In this document: one piece after another, positions 9,468 to 18,109 of the stretch | Layout of the letters: each line of letters begins with the position of its first letter | Position numbering within the stretch: position 1 is the first letter of the stretch | NCBI RefSeq assembly: GCF_003991425.1 | Contig: NZ_CP034346.1 | Location: 5,136,001 to 5,200,000 of the forward strand | DNA length: 64,000 nucleotides | Direction of reading: 5' to 3' | Origin: Paenibacillus lutimineralis | Lineage (GTDB): Bacteria > Bacillota > Bacilli > Paenibacillales > Paenibacillaceae | Made by a program: the position numbers and the translations under genes | The notes under the pieces: generated by a model | Database searches by the model: none | What the model saw: the letters and a program-made list of their open reading frames with translations, nothing else | What the model was told of the DNA's origin: nothing

Positions 9468-11756
9468 CTAGTGTTTCTTCCGGTATTCGGTTGGAGCCAA
9501 ACCCGTATGCTTTTTATACCAGGTTACAAAATAGGAGGAATTCAGGAACCCTACTTTTTCCCCGATTTCCTTGACCGTTAGCTTGGAATCCTTCAAATAT
9601 TGATTCGCCTTCCGAATTCGCAGCTCCGTAACATACTCAAGAAACAGACTGTTAAACAATTCTTTGAACAGCCTGCCGAAATAAATGCCGTTGTAGTGAA
9701 ATCGTTCGGCTACCATTTCAATAGATAGCTCGGGATTACCATACTGCTCCTCAAGAAAAGCGGCAATCTTCTCCGCTAAATCCGACTTCTGCTGCTTTTT
9801 GTTTTCCTTTGAGCGGCAAATGGTCGTCCCAATAAACTCAACAAACCACTCCTCGATTTGCTGCAAAGATTCCTTCCGCTCCAGGCTCCCCAGCATTTCA
9901 ATAAAATTGGAGGAGGTTGTCGAAACCGAGGGATTAGCAGAGGTAGCTGTAATCACGGAAAATAATAAATGATGCACCGAAAGCCGTATCTTATGATATG
10001 GCGCGAGTCGTAAGGAAGCAAAAATGTCTGCTACAGCCGCTTCAACCTTATCCTCCCTGCCTGCCTTGATGATCTCAAGAAGTGTTTTCTGTTTGGCATT
10101 TGGATAGTCAAAATCGTTATTCAGCCGTGATATCGCATCTTCGTAAGTAATAATGCTGCCCTCTCCACGAACAAGACGGTAAAGGGAAGCTTCTTTCGCA
10201 CTTATATAGGAGTCGCTAATCTCTTGAGCGCTCAGAGCAGCACGTCCAATACCGATGGTTACCGTGATCCCATAAGTGCGAGCAACCTCCTGCTGAAGCT
10301 CCAGCATCGCGCTCATCACGGCATCAGGCAGAGCCGCTTCTTCTCCGCTGAATATAAGCACGATATCATGATCTACCTTAACCATTTCACTGAGAACGCG
10401 GGACAGCATAAACTGCTCGGTGAAGCTATACAGGACCGTGCTGATGGTATGGTCAATCTCTTCCTTCCGTTCGGCCAGTTCACGAATGTTATCCAGCTTC
10501 AGAACAGCCACATACAAAGCGGCGCTTTTCAGTAGATCGACATGCAGCTTATACTCCTCTATATCCTCCGGCTCCGGATTCCGTACCCCATGCAGCAGCT
10601 CCTTAAGGTATTCAGCCTTTAGTGATACTCGCGATTTTCGGCTAGAAGCTTCCAACTGTTCAAATTGTGTAGCAATATTGGAATAAAATCTTGTCAATAT
10701 CTCCATTTCGCTAAGTTTTCCTTCCGGCAGCTGCCCCGTATAGGCCTGGAAGCGAAGCGTATTGCGGGCAAGCCTGGATAGCGGTGAAGACAGCAGCCCG
10801 CTGAGAAGCGCAGACACACCCATGGCCAGAACAAGCAGCACCAGGCAGGTTATAATCGCCACCTGTCGAATTGCTGAGATCTGCGCCGTAGCCGTATCGT
10901 ATGGAATGACAGAGACAAAATACCATCCAAGCTGCTCCGAATAAAGAGAAGACACCATGGACAGGGTCTGATCTATCTTATCTGTAAAGCTTTCATTTTG
11001 ATCTGCTTCTATAATACGCTGTACGTAATTCCGCTGGGAAATATCAGCAAGGAACCCGCTCTCCTCGAAGCCAAACACGATATGACCTTCCTGATCCAGG
11101 ATCATAAGGCCATCGTTGCTTTTCGTCTCATCCTCTTGATGATTCACAAAGCTGTCTATGGTCAAATTGACTATAATAGCACTAGTAATATCATTGGTTT
11201 CCAGATTTTTATCATAGTAGAAAATGGTATATACGTTCTGAACAGACCGCGTCGCTCCCTCGATGGACAGCTTGCGGGGAACCGCGCGGCCCAGACTCTG
11301 GACGGGAGCCTCTCTCAGCCACTCGATCGTTGCGGCTTCGGCATGCGCTTTATCGCGATCCGTCCCGATTAGCGTTTTGCTTTGTCCGTTATATAACGTT
11401 ATAGAATAAATATTTTTATTGGTCAGCATCAGGTCATTTATTTTTCTCAAGGACGCATTATTCAGATAATAGTCGCCCGCCGCTTCACGGCTGTTGATGG
11501 ATCTTATAATGTCATTATCCACAGATAATTGCAGCGTAATCAGTCTGGCCTGATCGATGATGAACTCGAACATGCTTGAGCTTTGCTCCAGCCGTTTTTG
11601 CGAGATTTCATTGATCTGTTCCGTTGAGCTCTTGGAGAAAGCATGGTACAGCAGGACGGTCATAGTTAAGGTAACAGCGGCAAGCAGCACAACGAAAGAA
11701 AAAAAGAACTTGACAAACAGCGACCTCAAATGGATTTTCTCTCTGATATACTTCAT
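9468..11756 (-). CDS. Membrane-bound AraC-family regulator with extracellular sensor
   Basis: The 762-residue one-component regulator has a membrane helix near the N-terminus (about 12-35), an extracellular Cache-like sensor region (about 36-275), a second membrane helix (about 280-303), a cytoplasmic linker and a C-terminal AraC double helix-turn-helix (about 660-762; SIEMVAERFHYNGIYFGRLFKELF and VKEIGEKVGFLNSSYFVTWYKKH are parts of it). Such proteins regulate adjacent sugar importers in Paenibacillus in response to extracellular ligands. The ATG at 11756 follows AAGGGGGAC; an upstream in-frame ATG at 11792 lacks a site. It lies just upstream of the importer operon starting at 9220, its probable target. 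Confidence 0.88.
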   Translation of the reverse strand: MKYIREKIHLRSLFVKFFFSFVVLLAAVTLTMTVLLYHAFSKSSTEQINEISQKRLEQSSSMFEFIIDQARLITLQLSVDNDIIRSINSREAAGDYYLNNASLRKINDLMLTNKNIYSITLYNGQSKTLIGTDRDKAHAEAATIEWLREAPVQSLGRAVPRKLSIEGATRSVQNVYTIFYYDKNLETNDITSAIIVNLTIDSFVNHQEDETKSNDGLMILDQEGHIVFGFEESGFLADISQRNYVQRIIEADQNESFTDKIDQTLSMVSSLYSEQLGWYFVSVIPYDTATAQISAIRQVAIITCLVLLVLAMGVSALLSGLLSSPLSRLARNTLRFQAYTGQLPEGKLSEMEILTRFYSNIATQFEQLEASSRKSRVSLKAEYLKELLHGVRNPEPEDIEEYKLHVDLLKSAALYVAVLKLDNIRELAERKEEIDHTISTVLYSFTEQFMLSRVLSEMVKVDHDIVLIFSGEEAALPDAVMSAMLELQQEVARTYGITVTIGIGRAALSAQEISDSYISAKEASLYRLVRGEGSIITYEDAISRLNNDFDYPNAKQKTLLEIIKAGREDKVEAAVADIFASLRLAPYHKIRLSVHHLLFSVITATSANPSVSTTSSNFIEMLGSLERKESLQQIEEWFVEFIGTTICRSKENKKQQKSDLAEKIAAFLEEQYGNPELSIEMVAERFHYNGIYFGRLFKELFNSLFLEYVTELRIRKANQYLKDSKLTVKEIGEKVGFLNSSYFVTWYKKHTGLAPTEYRKKH

Positions 11757-11790
11757 CCTAGTCCCCCTTGTGTTGTTACCCGCCACAATC

Positions 11791-11819
11791 ATTATAAAGC
11801 GCTTTCATATTGATGGTAA
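11791..11819 (-). promoter_or_regulatory. Promoter with overlapping cre (CcpA) site
   Basis: TTACCA (-35, 11814-11819) and a perfect TATAAT (-10, 11791-11796) are 17 bp apart on the minus strand. TGAAAGCGCTTTAT (11794-11807) overlaps the -10 and spacer, the same layout as at 9270. The regulator would therefore also be subject to carbon catabolite repression. Confidence 0.72.
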
Positions 11820-11870
11820 TTAATGATGTTAATTATACCACACCTGTACATGCATGTTTCCCTCGATTCG

Positions 11871-11886
11871 TATCCGGGCCCGGATA
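11871..11886. repeat. Perfect 16-bp palindrome
   Basis: TATCCGGGCCCGGATA is self-complementary with no loop, so it is more like a dimer-binding operator than a terminator. It lies between the stop of the DUF1861 gene and the promoter of the membrane AraC gene, about 55 bp upstream of that -35. No T-run follows on either strand. No regulator can be named. Confidence 0.4.
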
Positions 11887-11916
11887 GGTGGTTGATTTAA
11901 AATCATACTGCAGAAA

Positions 11917-12873
11917 TTACTTTGAAATGATGTTTCCGTAACCTGCAAAGGGGTAGTCAATCACGATTCTTCCTGCCTCTGTATCCCCTATGCCGCTATA
12001 CAGGTCGCATTTTCCGTCCTCGCGCATCACGATGCCTGAAGAGAAGGCACAGTCCGTCAATTCCGGCTTTTTGGCCGGACCGTCGGGATAGCAGGTTCGG
12101 GTGCCAATGATTTTCTGATCCATAGCAACATGATGATTCACATCCAGAACAAATGAAAAATTCATATAGACCTGCTTCATCCCGCCGTCTTCCTCAGTAG
12201 TCTTGTAACAGATATGACCAATGACGCCAATATTCCCGCTGTCTAAATAATAGGCCTGGTTGCAGCCTCCCCACTCATTTTGCTCAAATAAACCATAGAT
12301 GTAAGGTGCATTCTCGACTACCTCCATCGTGAGCTCGTCAAGACTGTTAATGACGGTGAAGCCGATCATCGATTCACTGCCAAATGTCCTGCGGATCTCC
12401 TCGCTCCGTGGTCTGGAGAATACCCCAATCCTTCCCCCGTCCATTTCAACCAAACGTATATCCTTCATATACTCGGGTCCTGTAGTGAAATAATGCAAAT
12501 CGTAAATTTCCGTACCTTTGTAAAAATATCCGAAATACGTATCGACGCTGTTTTGCTGGTAACGCACATGTGTTCCGCCCATAACCAAGGTATCGCCGAT
12601 TAGGCAGATATACGGATCTTCCAACGGATAGATCATAGAATCAGGGACCAGCGTCCATTGGTCTTTGCCAGTCTTTTCAAACAGCCGTACCCAGGAGCGG
12701 GCCCATTCGCTGCGTCTTTCCATTCGACCGAAAATATATTCCCTCCCTTTCCACTGGAACGGAATCGAGACATTATATACATCGTAGCCCTCTACTCCAT
12801 AAAATGTAAGCTTTGCCCTTTCATAAATAGACTTATTCATCTCAAAATGCTCTCGCCGCTCTATCAAATTCAT
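11917..12873 (-). CDS. DUF1861 (MTP-1 family) beta-propeller protein
   Basis: The 318-residue soluble protein has no signal peptide. Repeated beta motifs (FQWKGREYIFGRMERRSEWARSW in part, YPLEDPYICLIGDTLVMGGTHV in part, IGVFSRPR) match the DUF1861 family, which I recall as a five-bladed propeller related in fold to GH43/GH130 enzymes. The activity is not established. The conserved EDP and GGTH residues look like an active-site pocket. The start follows GGAGGG by 10 nt. It lies between two AraC regulators in a carbohydrate-use region and may act on a phosphorylated or intracellular oligosaccharide (inference). Confidence 0.75.
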   Translation of the reverse strand: MNLIERREHFEMNKSIYERAKLTFYGVEGYDVYNVSIPFQWKGREYIFGRMERRSEWARSWVRLFEKTGKDQWTLVPDSMIYPLEDPYICLIGDTLVMGGTHVRYQQNSVDTYFGYFYKGTEIYDLHYFTTGPEYMKDIRLVEMDGGRIGVFSRPRSEEIRRTFGSESMIGFTVINSLDELTMEVVENAPYIYGLFEQNEWGGCNQAYYLDSGNIGVIGHICYKTTEEDGGMKQVYMNFSFVLDVNHHVAMDQKIIGTRTCYPDGPAKKPELTDCAFSSGIVMREDGKCDLYSGIGDTEAGRIVIDYPFAGYGNIISK

Positions 12874-13096
12874 TGACCATTATCCCTCCGTTTGTCTTCG
12901 TGACTTGTCGATTAGTTTATCATGGACCGGCACCGGAATCTTACTTATATTTAGCCACGGACTACGCTATTTTTGCATTTACACAAACACCTTTCGAATA
13001 ATATACCAACAGTTCAAGCTTTATATAATCCAAATAAGCTATACATTATTAAATAGAATATGCTATTTTGATGTTAGATAAGGAGGGAGCCGAAGG

Positions 13097-13966
13097 ATGA
13101 ACATTCAGATTCAGAAGCTGACCGCAGAGGGAGGAATTGACGCCGAGTCGGAGGGACATTACAGGGATATAACGGGGATTGAAAATACATCAGGCCCCCA
13201 CACCCATGATTTTTTTGAATTTTTCGTCATCATTGAAGGATCGGCTTATCATTGCATTAATGGTAAAAGAGAACTGCTGAATGAAGGCGCGCTTGTGTTC
13301 ATGCGTCCGCAGGATGTCCACTATTATGAACAATTGCCCGGCACCGATTGTCGGCTGATCAACCTGTCATTTTATGAAAAGACGCTGCTGGATTTGCTTG
13401 CCTATCTCGGTCCGGGATTTCCCAAGGAATCGTTCCTTAGTGCGGCTTTTCCTATCGTCATCCAGCTATCCCAGCAAGAAAAGCGGCTGTTACAGCATCG
13501 TATGGAAAAGCTCTATCGAATTCCCCAGCATGAGAAGCAGTGGTATCGGGCCGAGCTTCGAGCTCTTTTAGCAGAAGTATACAGTCATTATCTAATGCAT
13601 TCCGTTATTCCAGGAGTTAGCCAAAAACCCGCATGGTTTCTCGATCTTTGCAAAGAAATGAAAAAGCCGGAGCACTTTATTGAAGGTGTCCCGGCGATGA
13701 TCCGCTTATCCGGCAAATCTCACGCCCACTTATGCCGTATGTTCAAGGAATGGGAGCATGAGACGCCTCTGCAGTATTTGAACCGGATTAAACTGCAATA
13801 TGCGGAAAATTTATTACTCCATTCCGACTGGAGCATACTGGATATCTCATTAGAGGCCGGGTATGGAAATCTGGGGCATTTTTATAAATCGTTTAAAAAG
13901 CTGTTCGGCAGAACGCCCCAAGCCCACCGAAAAATGCATCATACCAAGCTCACTCCATTGGTATGA
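13097..13966 (+). CDS. AraC-family regulator with cupin domain (ChbR-like)
   Basis: The protein has 289 residues. An N-terminal cupin (about 30-110) carries HTHDFFEFFVIIEG and the RPQDVHYYE segment typical of AraC_binding domains. The C-terminal double helix-turn-helix (about 190-285) contains KSHAHLCRMFKEWEHETPLQYLNRI, split by function into recognition and core helices, and LEAGYGNLGHFYKSFKKLFGRTPQAHR. The layout resembles ChbR, the chitobiose regulator. A strong AAGGAGGG precedes the start. It is divergent from the DUF1861 gene, which is its most likely target. Confidence 0.88.
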   Translation: MNIQIQKLTAEGGIDAESEGHYRDITGIENTSGPHTHDFFEFFVIIEGSAYHCINGKRELLNEGALVFMRPQDVHYYEQLPGTDCRLINLSFYEKTLLDLLAYLGPGFPKESFLSAAFPIVIQLSQQEKRLLQHRMEKLYRIPQHEKQWYRAELRALLAEVYSHYLMHSVIPGVSQKPAWFLDLCKEMKKPEHFIEGVPAMIRLSGKSHAHLCRMFKEWEHETPLQYLNRIKLQYAENLLLHSDWSILDISLEAGYGNLGHFYKSFKKLFGRTPQAHRKMHHTKLTPLV

Positions 13967-14105
13967 GTTATACAAAGCAGGGCAACGCTAACCACTCCCG
14001 ATCTTCAGGGCCAACATCGCCAGCGCCGTCGTGTTCAGTCTCGTCCGCAGCTTGGCTGACTTTTCAGTTTAACCAATTCAGCTTGTACGATCGTGAGGCG
14101 GACGT

Positions 14106-14136
14106 AAAAAGCGCAAAGGCTGCTTGCCTTCGCGCT
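14106..14136 (-). terminator. Terminator between convergent genes
   Basis: An 11-bp stem with one mismatch (14110-14120 with 14126-14136) is followed on the minus strand by five T and on the plus strand by a weaker TTTT. It can end the esterase operon from the right and possibly the AraC gene from the left. Confidence 0.7.
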
Positions 14137-14150
14137 TAACTTTTGTATGC

Positions 14151-15107
14151 TTATTCCAGGAAAAATTGCATCGTCCGATCCGACGACTCCGGCAGATACT
14201 CGTGTCCAAAGTCAGGATAAATAACGAGCCGCTTCTTCGCATTCATTTTATTGTAGGCTGCAAATTGCGTTGACGGCGGACAGATGGTGTCCATCAATCC
14301 AACGATCATCATCACTTCGCCTTTTATCCGTTCAGCCAGAAACTGTATGTCGATATAGCCGAGCTTCTCGAATATTTCCTGCTCGCGCTCATGCAGCAAA
14401 TCATAATAACGGAAATATGTGCGCAGTTCACTGTAGGCTTCCTGATCCAGATCCATGTCCCAAGTGCGTTTGTAATCGCTAAGGAAAGGGAAGATCGGTG
14501 CCAGTTTCTTCACCCTTGGTTCCAATGCGGCACAGGCTATTGTAAGCCCGCCTCCCTGAGATCCACCTGCTACATATACGCGATCCGGGTCAACTTCTGG
14601 AAGTTCCATCGCTATCCCAGCAAGTTGTGCCGTATCCAAGAATATGTGGCGGAATAGCAGTTCATCCGGACGATCATCCAGACCGCGGATAATATGTCCA
14701 TGGTGGGTATTGCCCTTCACCCCGCCTACATCCTCCGAGCTTCCCCCTTGGCCGCGGCAATCCATAGCAAGCACAGAGAATCCTAGCGAGGCATAGGCCA
14801 GTTTCTCACTCCAATCTCCGGCATGGCCAGAATAGCCATGAAACATAACTACTACCGGGTGAGGCGCCATTGTATGCTTGGGGCGCACATATTTCGCGTG
14901 AATCCTCGCTCCCTTCACACCGGTGAAATACAGGTCGAAGCATTCTGAATTCGGTACTTGAAAGCTACTCGGAACAAGCTCAATTTGCGGGTCCACCGTA
15001 CGCATCTCCGCCAGAGCCCGCTCCCAGTATTCATCAAAATCCGCCGGACGCGGATTGGTTCCTTGATAGGTTCTTAATTGCTCCAAAGGCATATCGATAA
15101 TTGGCAT
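14151..15107 (-). CDS. Acetyl xylan esterase / cephalosporin-C deacetylase family hydrolase
   Basis: The 318-residue alpha/beta hydrolase has the AXE1 family pattern: FHGYSGHAGDW near the oxyanion region, the nucleophile elbow GGSQGG (Ser183), an acid in VGLMDTICPP and the catalytic His in FGHEYLP. There is no signal peptide, so it should remove acetyl groups from imported oligosaccharides in the cytoplasm. It lies 107 bp after the histidine kinase gene in the same direction and probably closes the long operon that begins at 26.9 kb. The terminator at 14106-14136 follows. Confidence 0.9.
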   Translation of the reverse strand: MPIIDMPLEQLRTYQGTNPRPADFDEYWERALAEMRTVDPQIELVPSSFQVPNSECFDLYFTGVKGARIHAKYVRPKHTMAPHPVVVMFHGYSGHAGDWSEKLAYASLGFSVLAMDCRGQGGSSEDVGGVKGNTHHGHIIRGLDDRPDELLFRHIFLDTAQLAGIAMELPEVDPDRVYVAGGSQGGGLTIACAALEPRVKKLAPIFPFLSDYKRTWDMDLDQEAYSELRTYFRYYDLLHEREQEIFEKLGYIDIQFLAERIKGEVMMIVGLMDTICPPSTQFAAYNKMNAKKRLVIYPDFGHEYLPESSDRTMQFFLE

Positions 15108-15214
15108 ATTTCCTCTCCTCTTCCCCCCACATTCGGCTCTCTTAACTTAACTTGGAACCGGCAACACTGATGAGTCACTCCCTTCCTATTTTCTTCAGTT
15201 CACCCTCAGCTTCC

Positions 15215-18109
15215 CTATGGCTTGTCTTCTTGTATCGGGAGGATAATTGTCACCGTGGTGCCTTGAAATTCCTCGCTCTCTATCGAGAGCTTCAACGGCT
15301 CCCCATAATACAATCGCAGACGCTGATAGACATTTATTAGTCCCACACCGCTGGAACGGCCCGTTGAATTCCGAACCCGAGACCGCTGCTCAGCCGCTGC
15401 CTCCGGCTCCAACATCAGCGATTGTCTGACCCGCTCCAGCTCCTCTTCGCTCATGCCGATGCCATTATCTTGTACGGTTAGCATCAAGACAAGACCGGAC
15501 AACTTGGTGCGAATAAGCAGTTCGCCTTTGCCATATAAATCCTCGATTCCATGCTGCAGTGCATTTTCAATGATCGGCTGAAGAATGAATTTCAGAACGG
15601 GCAGCTTCATCGCCTGATCATCCAGCTCCCAGCGGACAATGAATTTGTTCTGGAAGCGCAGCTCCTGAATCGTCAAATAATTACGCGCATGCTCAAGCTC
15701 ATCGGATAGGGCTACAACCTCGCTGCCTGTATTGATCGTGAACCGGAATATTTTGGCCAGCGATTTAACCATCGTGCTTACTTCCGTTGCTCCATACTGA
15801 CGTGCCCGCATATTAATCGCTTCCAACGTGTTATACAGAAAATGCGGATTGATTTGCTGCTGCAGCATGCCTAGCTCAGCCTTCATCCTGGACGTAACAA
15901 GCTTCTTCTCGCGAATTTCTTTATCCACATTTTCCTGCATTAGCTCGTGAATTTGTCGAAGCATTTGATTGAAACTGGCAACGAGCCGGCCGATTTCATC
16001 ACGAGGCTGCGCTTCATCGGTATCCGTTCTTCCCACCAATAGCGGTTCCTCATTCTCGATAGCCTGCTTCAACCGCTCGATCGGTCTAACGAGCAAATAA
16101 GCGATCTGTCTCATTACAAGGAGTATGATCATTATGATGAGCACAAGTAGAAGGCCGAACCGGTAGAACATCGAATGGATCTTCAGATAAACGTCATCGA
16201 TGGTCATGAAGATATACGAATACCAGCCTGGCTTCTCAAGACCGCGTTGAATAACCACTTGGTTGCTGCCTTCCACCTGTTGAATCTGCACGTCCAGTTC
16301 TTCCTTATTTGGAACGCTCCATTGACTGACCGCAGCTTCCTGGAATGATTTGGGTGTAAGATGCGAGTAGATTAATTTACCCTCATGATCGAGGATAACG
16401 AAGCTCTGCTTACGGTCTGTCGTCGCATACGAGAAGGCATCCTCCTTCAATACCACCTGCAGGAAAGCCGTAGTCGGCCTGTCCGCCACACCGGACGAAA
16501 CCTCCAGCTTCTTCACAAGCATTAGAGCCGGGTGGCCGTATACATCCTTGAGTCCAGTCAACCAGACCATCTCTTCCGCTTCAAGCTGCTCCAGCACATT
16601 CTTCTCATAGGAATGCAGCTTGAACAAGGTGCGATTATTATTAAAGACTGAGGAATATTTGGCTACTCCGCTCACATCATAGATTACAAAATAAGAAATA
16701 TCATTGAGTCCCGGATAGCTTGATACCGTGAAATCATCCATATTTCCTCTATATAAATAAGGTGAGGTCAGGTTCGTCAGCCTACTGTCCGTGGACAAAC
16801 GATTTGTTAAATTCTCATACCGTTCCACTCGGCTCTGCAGCTCAGTAACTAAATGATCCGAGGACTCTACGGATAGATCCACCGCTTTATCAAATACATA
16901 TCTGTACATTAAAAAAGCGTACATGACGATAGCAAGCAACACGGGAATCAAGACCGAGGACAGCAACATAATGAGCATCTTCTTGCGGATCGTAAACCTT
17001 GATAACCAGCCGCGCGAGAAGCGCTGCTCTGGTATGCTCCGAAAATCAAGATCATTCTCCTTCTTCCAGACTGCTCGCGCCAAGGCCTGATAGGGATACA
17101 TCACTGCATTGGCCAGTCGGTAGGCGATCACCAAGCTAAGCAGCATACTGCAGGCGAGGAAGATAATAAAAGTATAAGTAGTGCCCCACTTCCCGATTGA
17201 ATCATATTGCATCTGCTCAAAGATAATGACACGTATGCTATAAGGGGGAACGGGAACAGTCCTGACATAGTAACGGCCGTCCAGAGACTGCTCCCATTCC
17301 GTCTCGCCGGAAGCGGCCAGCTTGACCGCCTTCTCCATAGCTTCCCGTTCAGGCACATTCGTCCACAAAATCTGCTGATTCTCATCCAGAATCCCCGCGT
17401 ATCCGCTCCAGATTCGGGATGAAGGCAGCTCGGCCGTAAGGATACGTTCGTCGAATACTATGACTGAGAGCACATTAAGCGCATTGACTCCGTTATTAAT
17501 AATTAAATGTCCTTCGATACTGGAAGTGAATTGATTTAACCGTTCCCATGTCTCCGGCGGCAGCAATCCCCTCTTCTCCTCCAGCACGCTGGAGAGCATT
17601 CCTTCTGGAATATAAGCCGGCATACCGTAATAACGAGTCAACAAATCTAACAGCCCGGCATCCTGCAGATCCTCGATCCACGGAATTTGACTGTCATCAA
17701 TCGATTCGCCTGATTTCATTGACTTACCGAAGTTTTTCTGGTTGATGTTATCGCCTATGAAATAGATACGTTCCACCATCTCCGGCGGCAGATGAAGCTG
17801 TTCCAGACGCGACGACAGCTCCTGCCGTGCGATCAGCTCTTCCTCAGGAGGGCGCAGGCTATAGAATGAACGTGCATACAGAATAAAGTCATTCTGCTCC
17901 AGCTGCAGAGCCAGCGAGTTCATTTCATTCAGCTTCGAGATCATTTGGCTCTCGATATGCCGTGCAATATTCTGCTCGGATGCCCTTCTAATCTCGGAGC
18001 CTGTATCATTAATATTCCAATAGCCGATTCCGAATATAGTGATCTCGGATAATAGTGTCAGCAGCAGCGCTACACTGATAAGCATATTGCGGTGATAGCG
18101 GAACCTCAC
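15215..18109 (-). CDS. Sensor histidine kinase, YesM family, with doubled sensor region
   Basis: The 964-residue kinase is far longer than the usual YesM protein (about 600). Four membrane helices are visible (about 10-30, 310-332, 395-420, 655-680), giving two extracellular sensor domains instead of one. A HAMP segment follows (about 680-735), then the His_kinase region with INPHFLYN (His756) and an HATPase_c domain with PIIENALQHG and VQDNGIGMS. It starts with GTG; the start and the response regulator stop overlap in GTGA (18106-18109), so the two are translationally coupled. It senses an extracellular sugar, presumably a substrate of the adjoining importer and glycosidases. Confidence 0.9.
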   Translation of the reverse strand: MRFRYHRNMLISVALLLTLLSEITIFGIGYWNINDTGSEIRRASEQNIARHIESQMISKLNEMNSLALQLEQNDFILYARSFYSLRPPEEELIARQELSSRLEQLHLPPEMVERIYFIGDNINQKNFGKSMKSGESIDDSQIPWIEDLQDAGLLDLLTRYYGMPAYIPEGMLSSVLEEKRGLLPPETWERLNQFTSSIEGHLIINNGVNALNVLSVIVFDERILTAELPSSRIWSGYAGILDENQQILWTNVPEREAMEKAVKLAASGETEWEQSLDGRYYVRTVPVPPYSIRVIIFEQMQYDSIGKWGTTYTFIIFLACSMLLSLVIAYRLANAVMYPYQALARAVWKKENDLDFRSIPEQRFSRGWLSRFTIRKKMLIMLLSSVLIPVLLAIVMYAFLMYRYVFDKAVDLSVESSDHLVTELQSRVERYENLTNRLSTDSRLTNLTSPYLYRGNMDDFTVSSYPGLNDISYFVIYDVSGVAKYSSVFNNNRTLFKLHSYEKNVLEQLEAEEMVWLTGLKDVYGHPALMLVKKLEVSSGVADRPTTAFLQVVLKEDAFSYATTDRKQSFVILDHEGKLIYSHLTPKSFQEAAVSQWSVPNKEELDVQIQQVEGSNQVVIQRGLEKPGWYSYIFMTIDDVYLKIHSMFYRFGLLLVLIIMIILLVMRQIAYLLVRPIERLKQAIENEEPLLVGRTDTDEAQPRDEIGRLVASFNQMLRQIHELMQENVDKEIREKKLVTSRMKAELGMLQQQINPHFLYNTLEAINMRARQYGATEVSTMVKSLAKIFRFTINTGSEVVALSDELEHARNYLTIQELRFQNKFIVRWELDDQAMKLPVLKFILQPIIENALQHGIEDLYGKGELLIRTKLSGLVLMLTVQDNGIGMSEEELERVRQSLMLEPEAAAEQRSRVRNSTGRSSGVGLINVYQRLRLYYGEPLKLSIESEEFQGTTVTIILPIQEDKP

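Noticed and set aside
13988..14066. A 24-codon minus-strand frame reading like the tail of a larger protein, possibly a transposase relic.
   Set aside because: It is bounded by stops, too short to identify and has no flanking repeats; it may be chance coding potential in a GC-rich patch.
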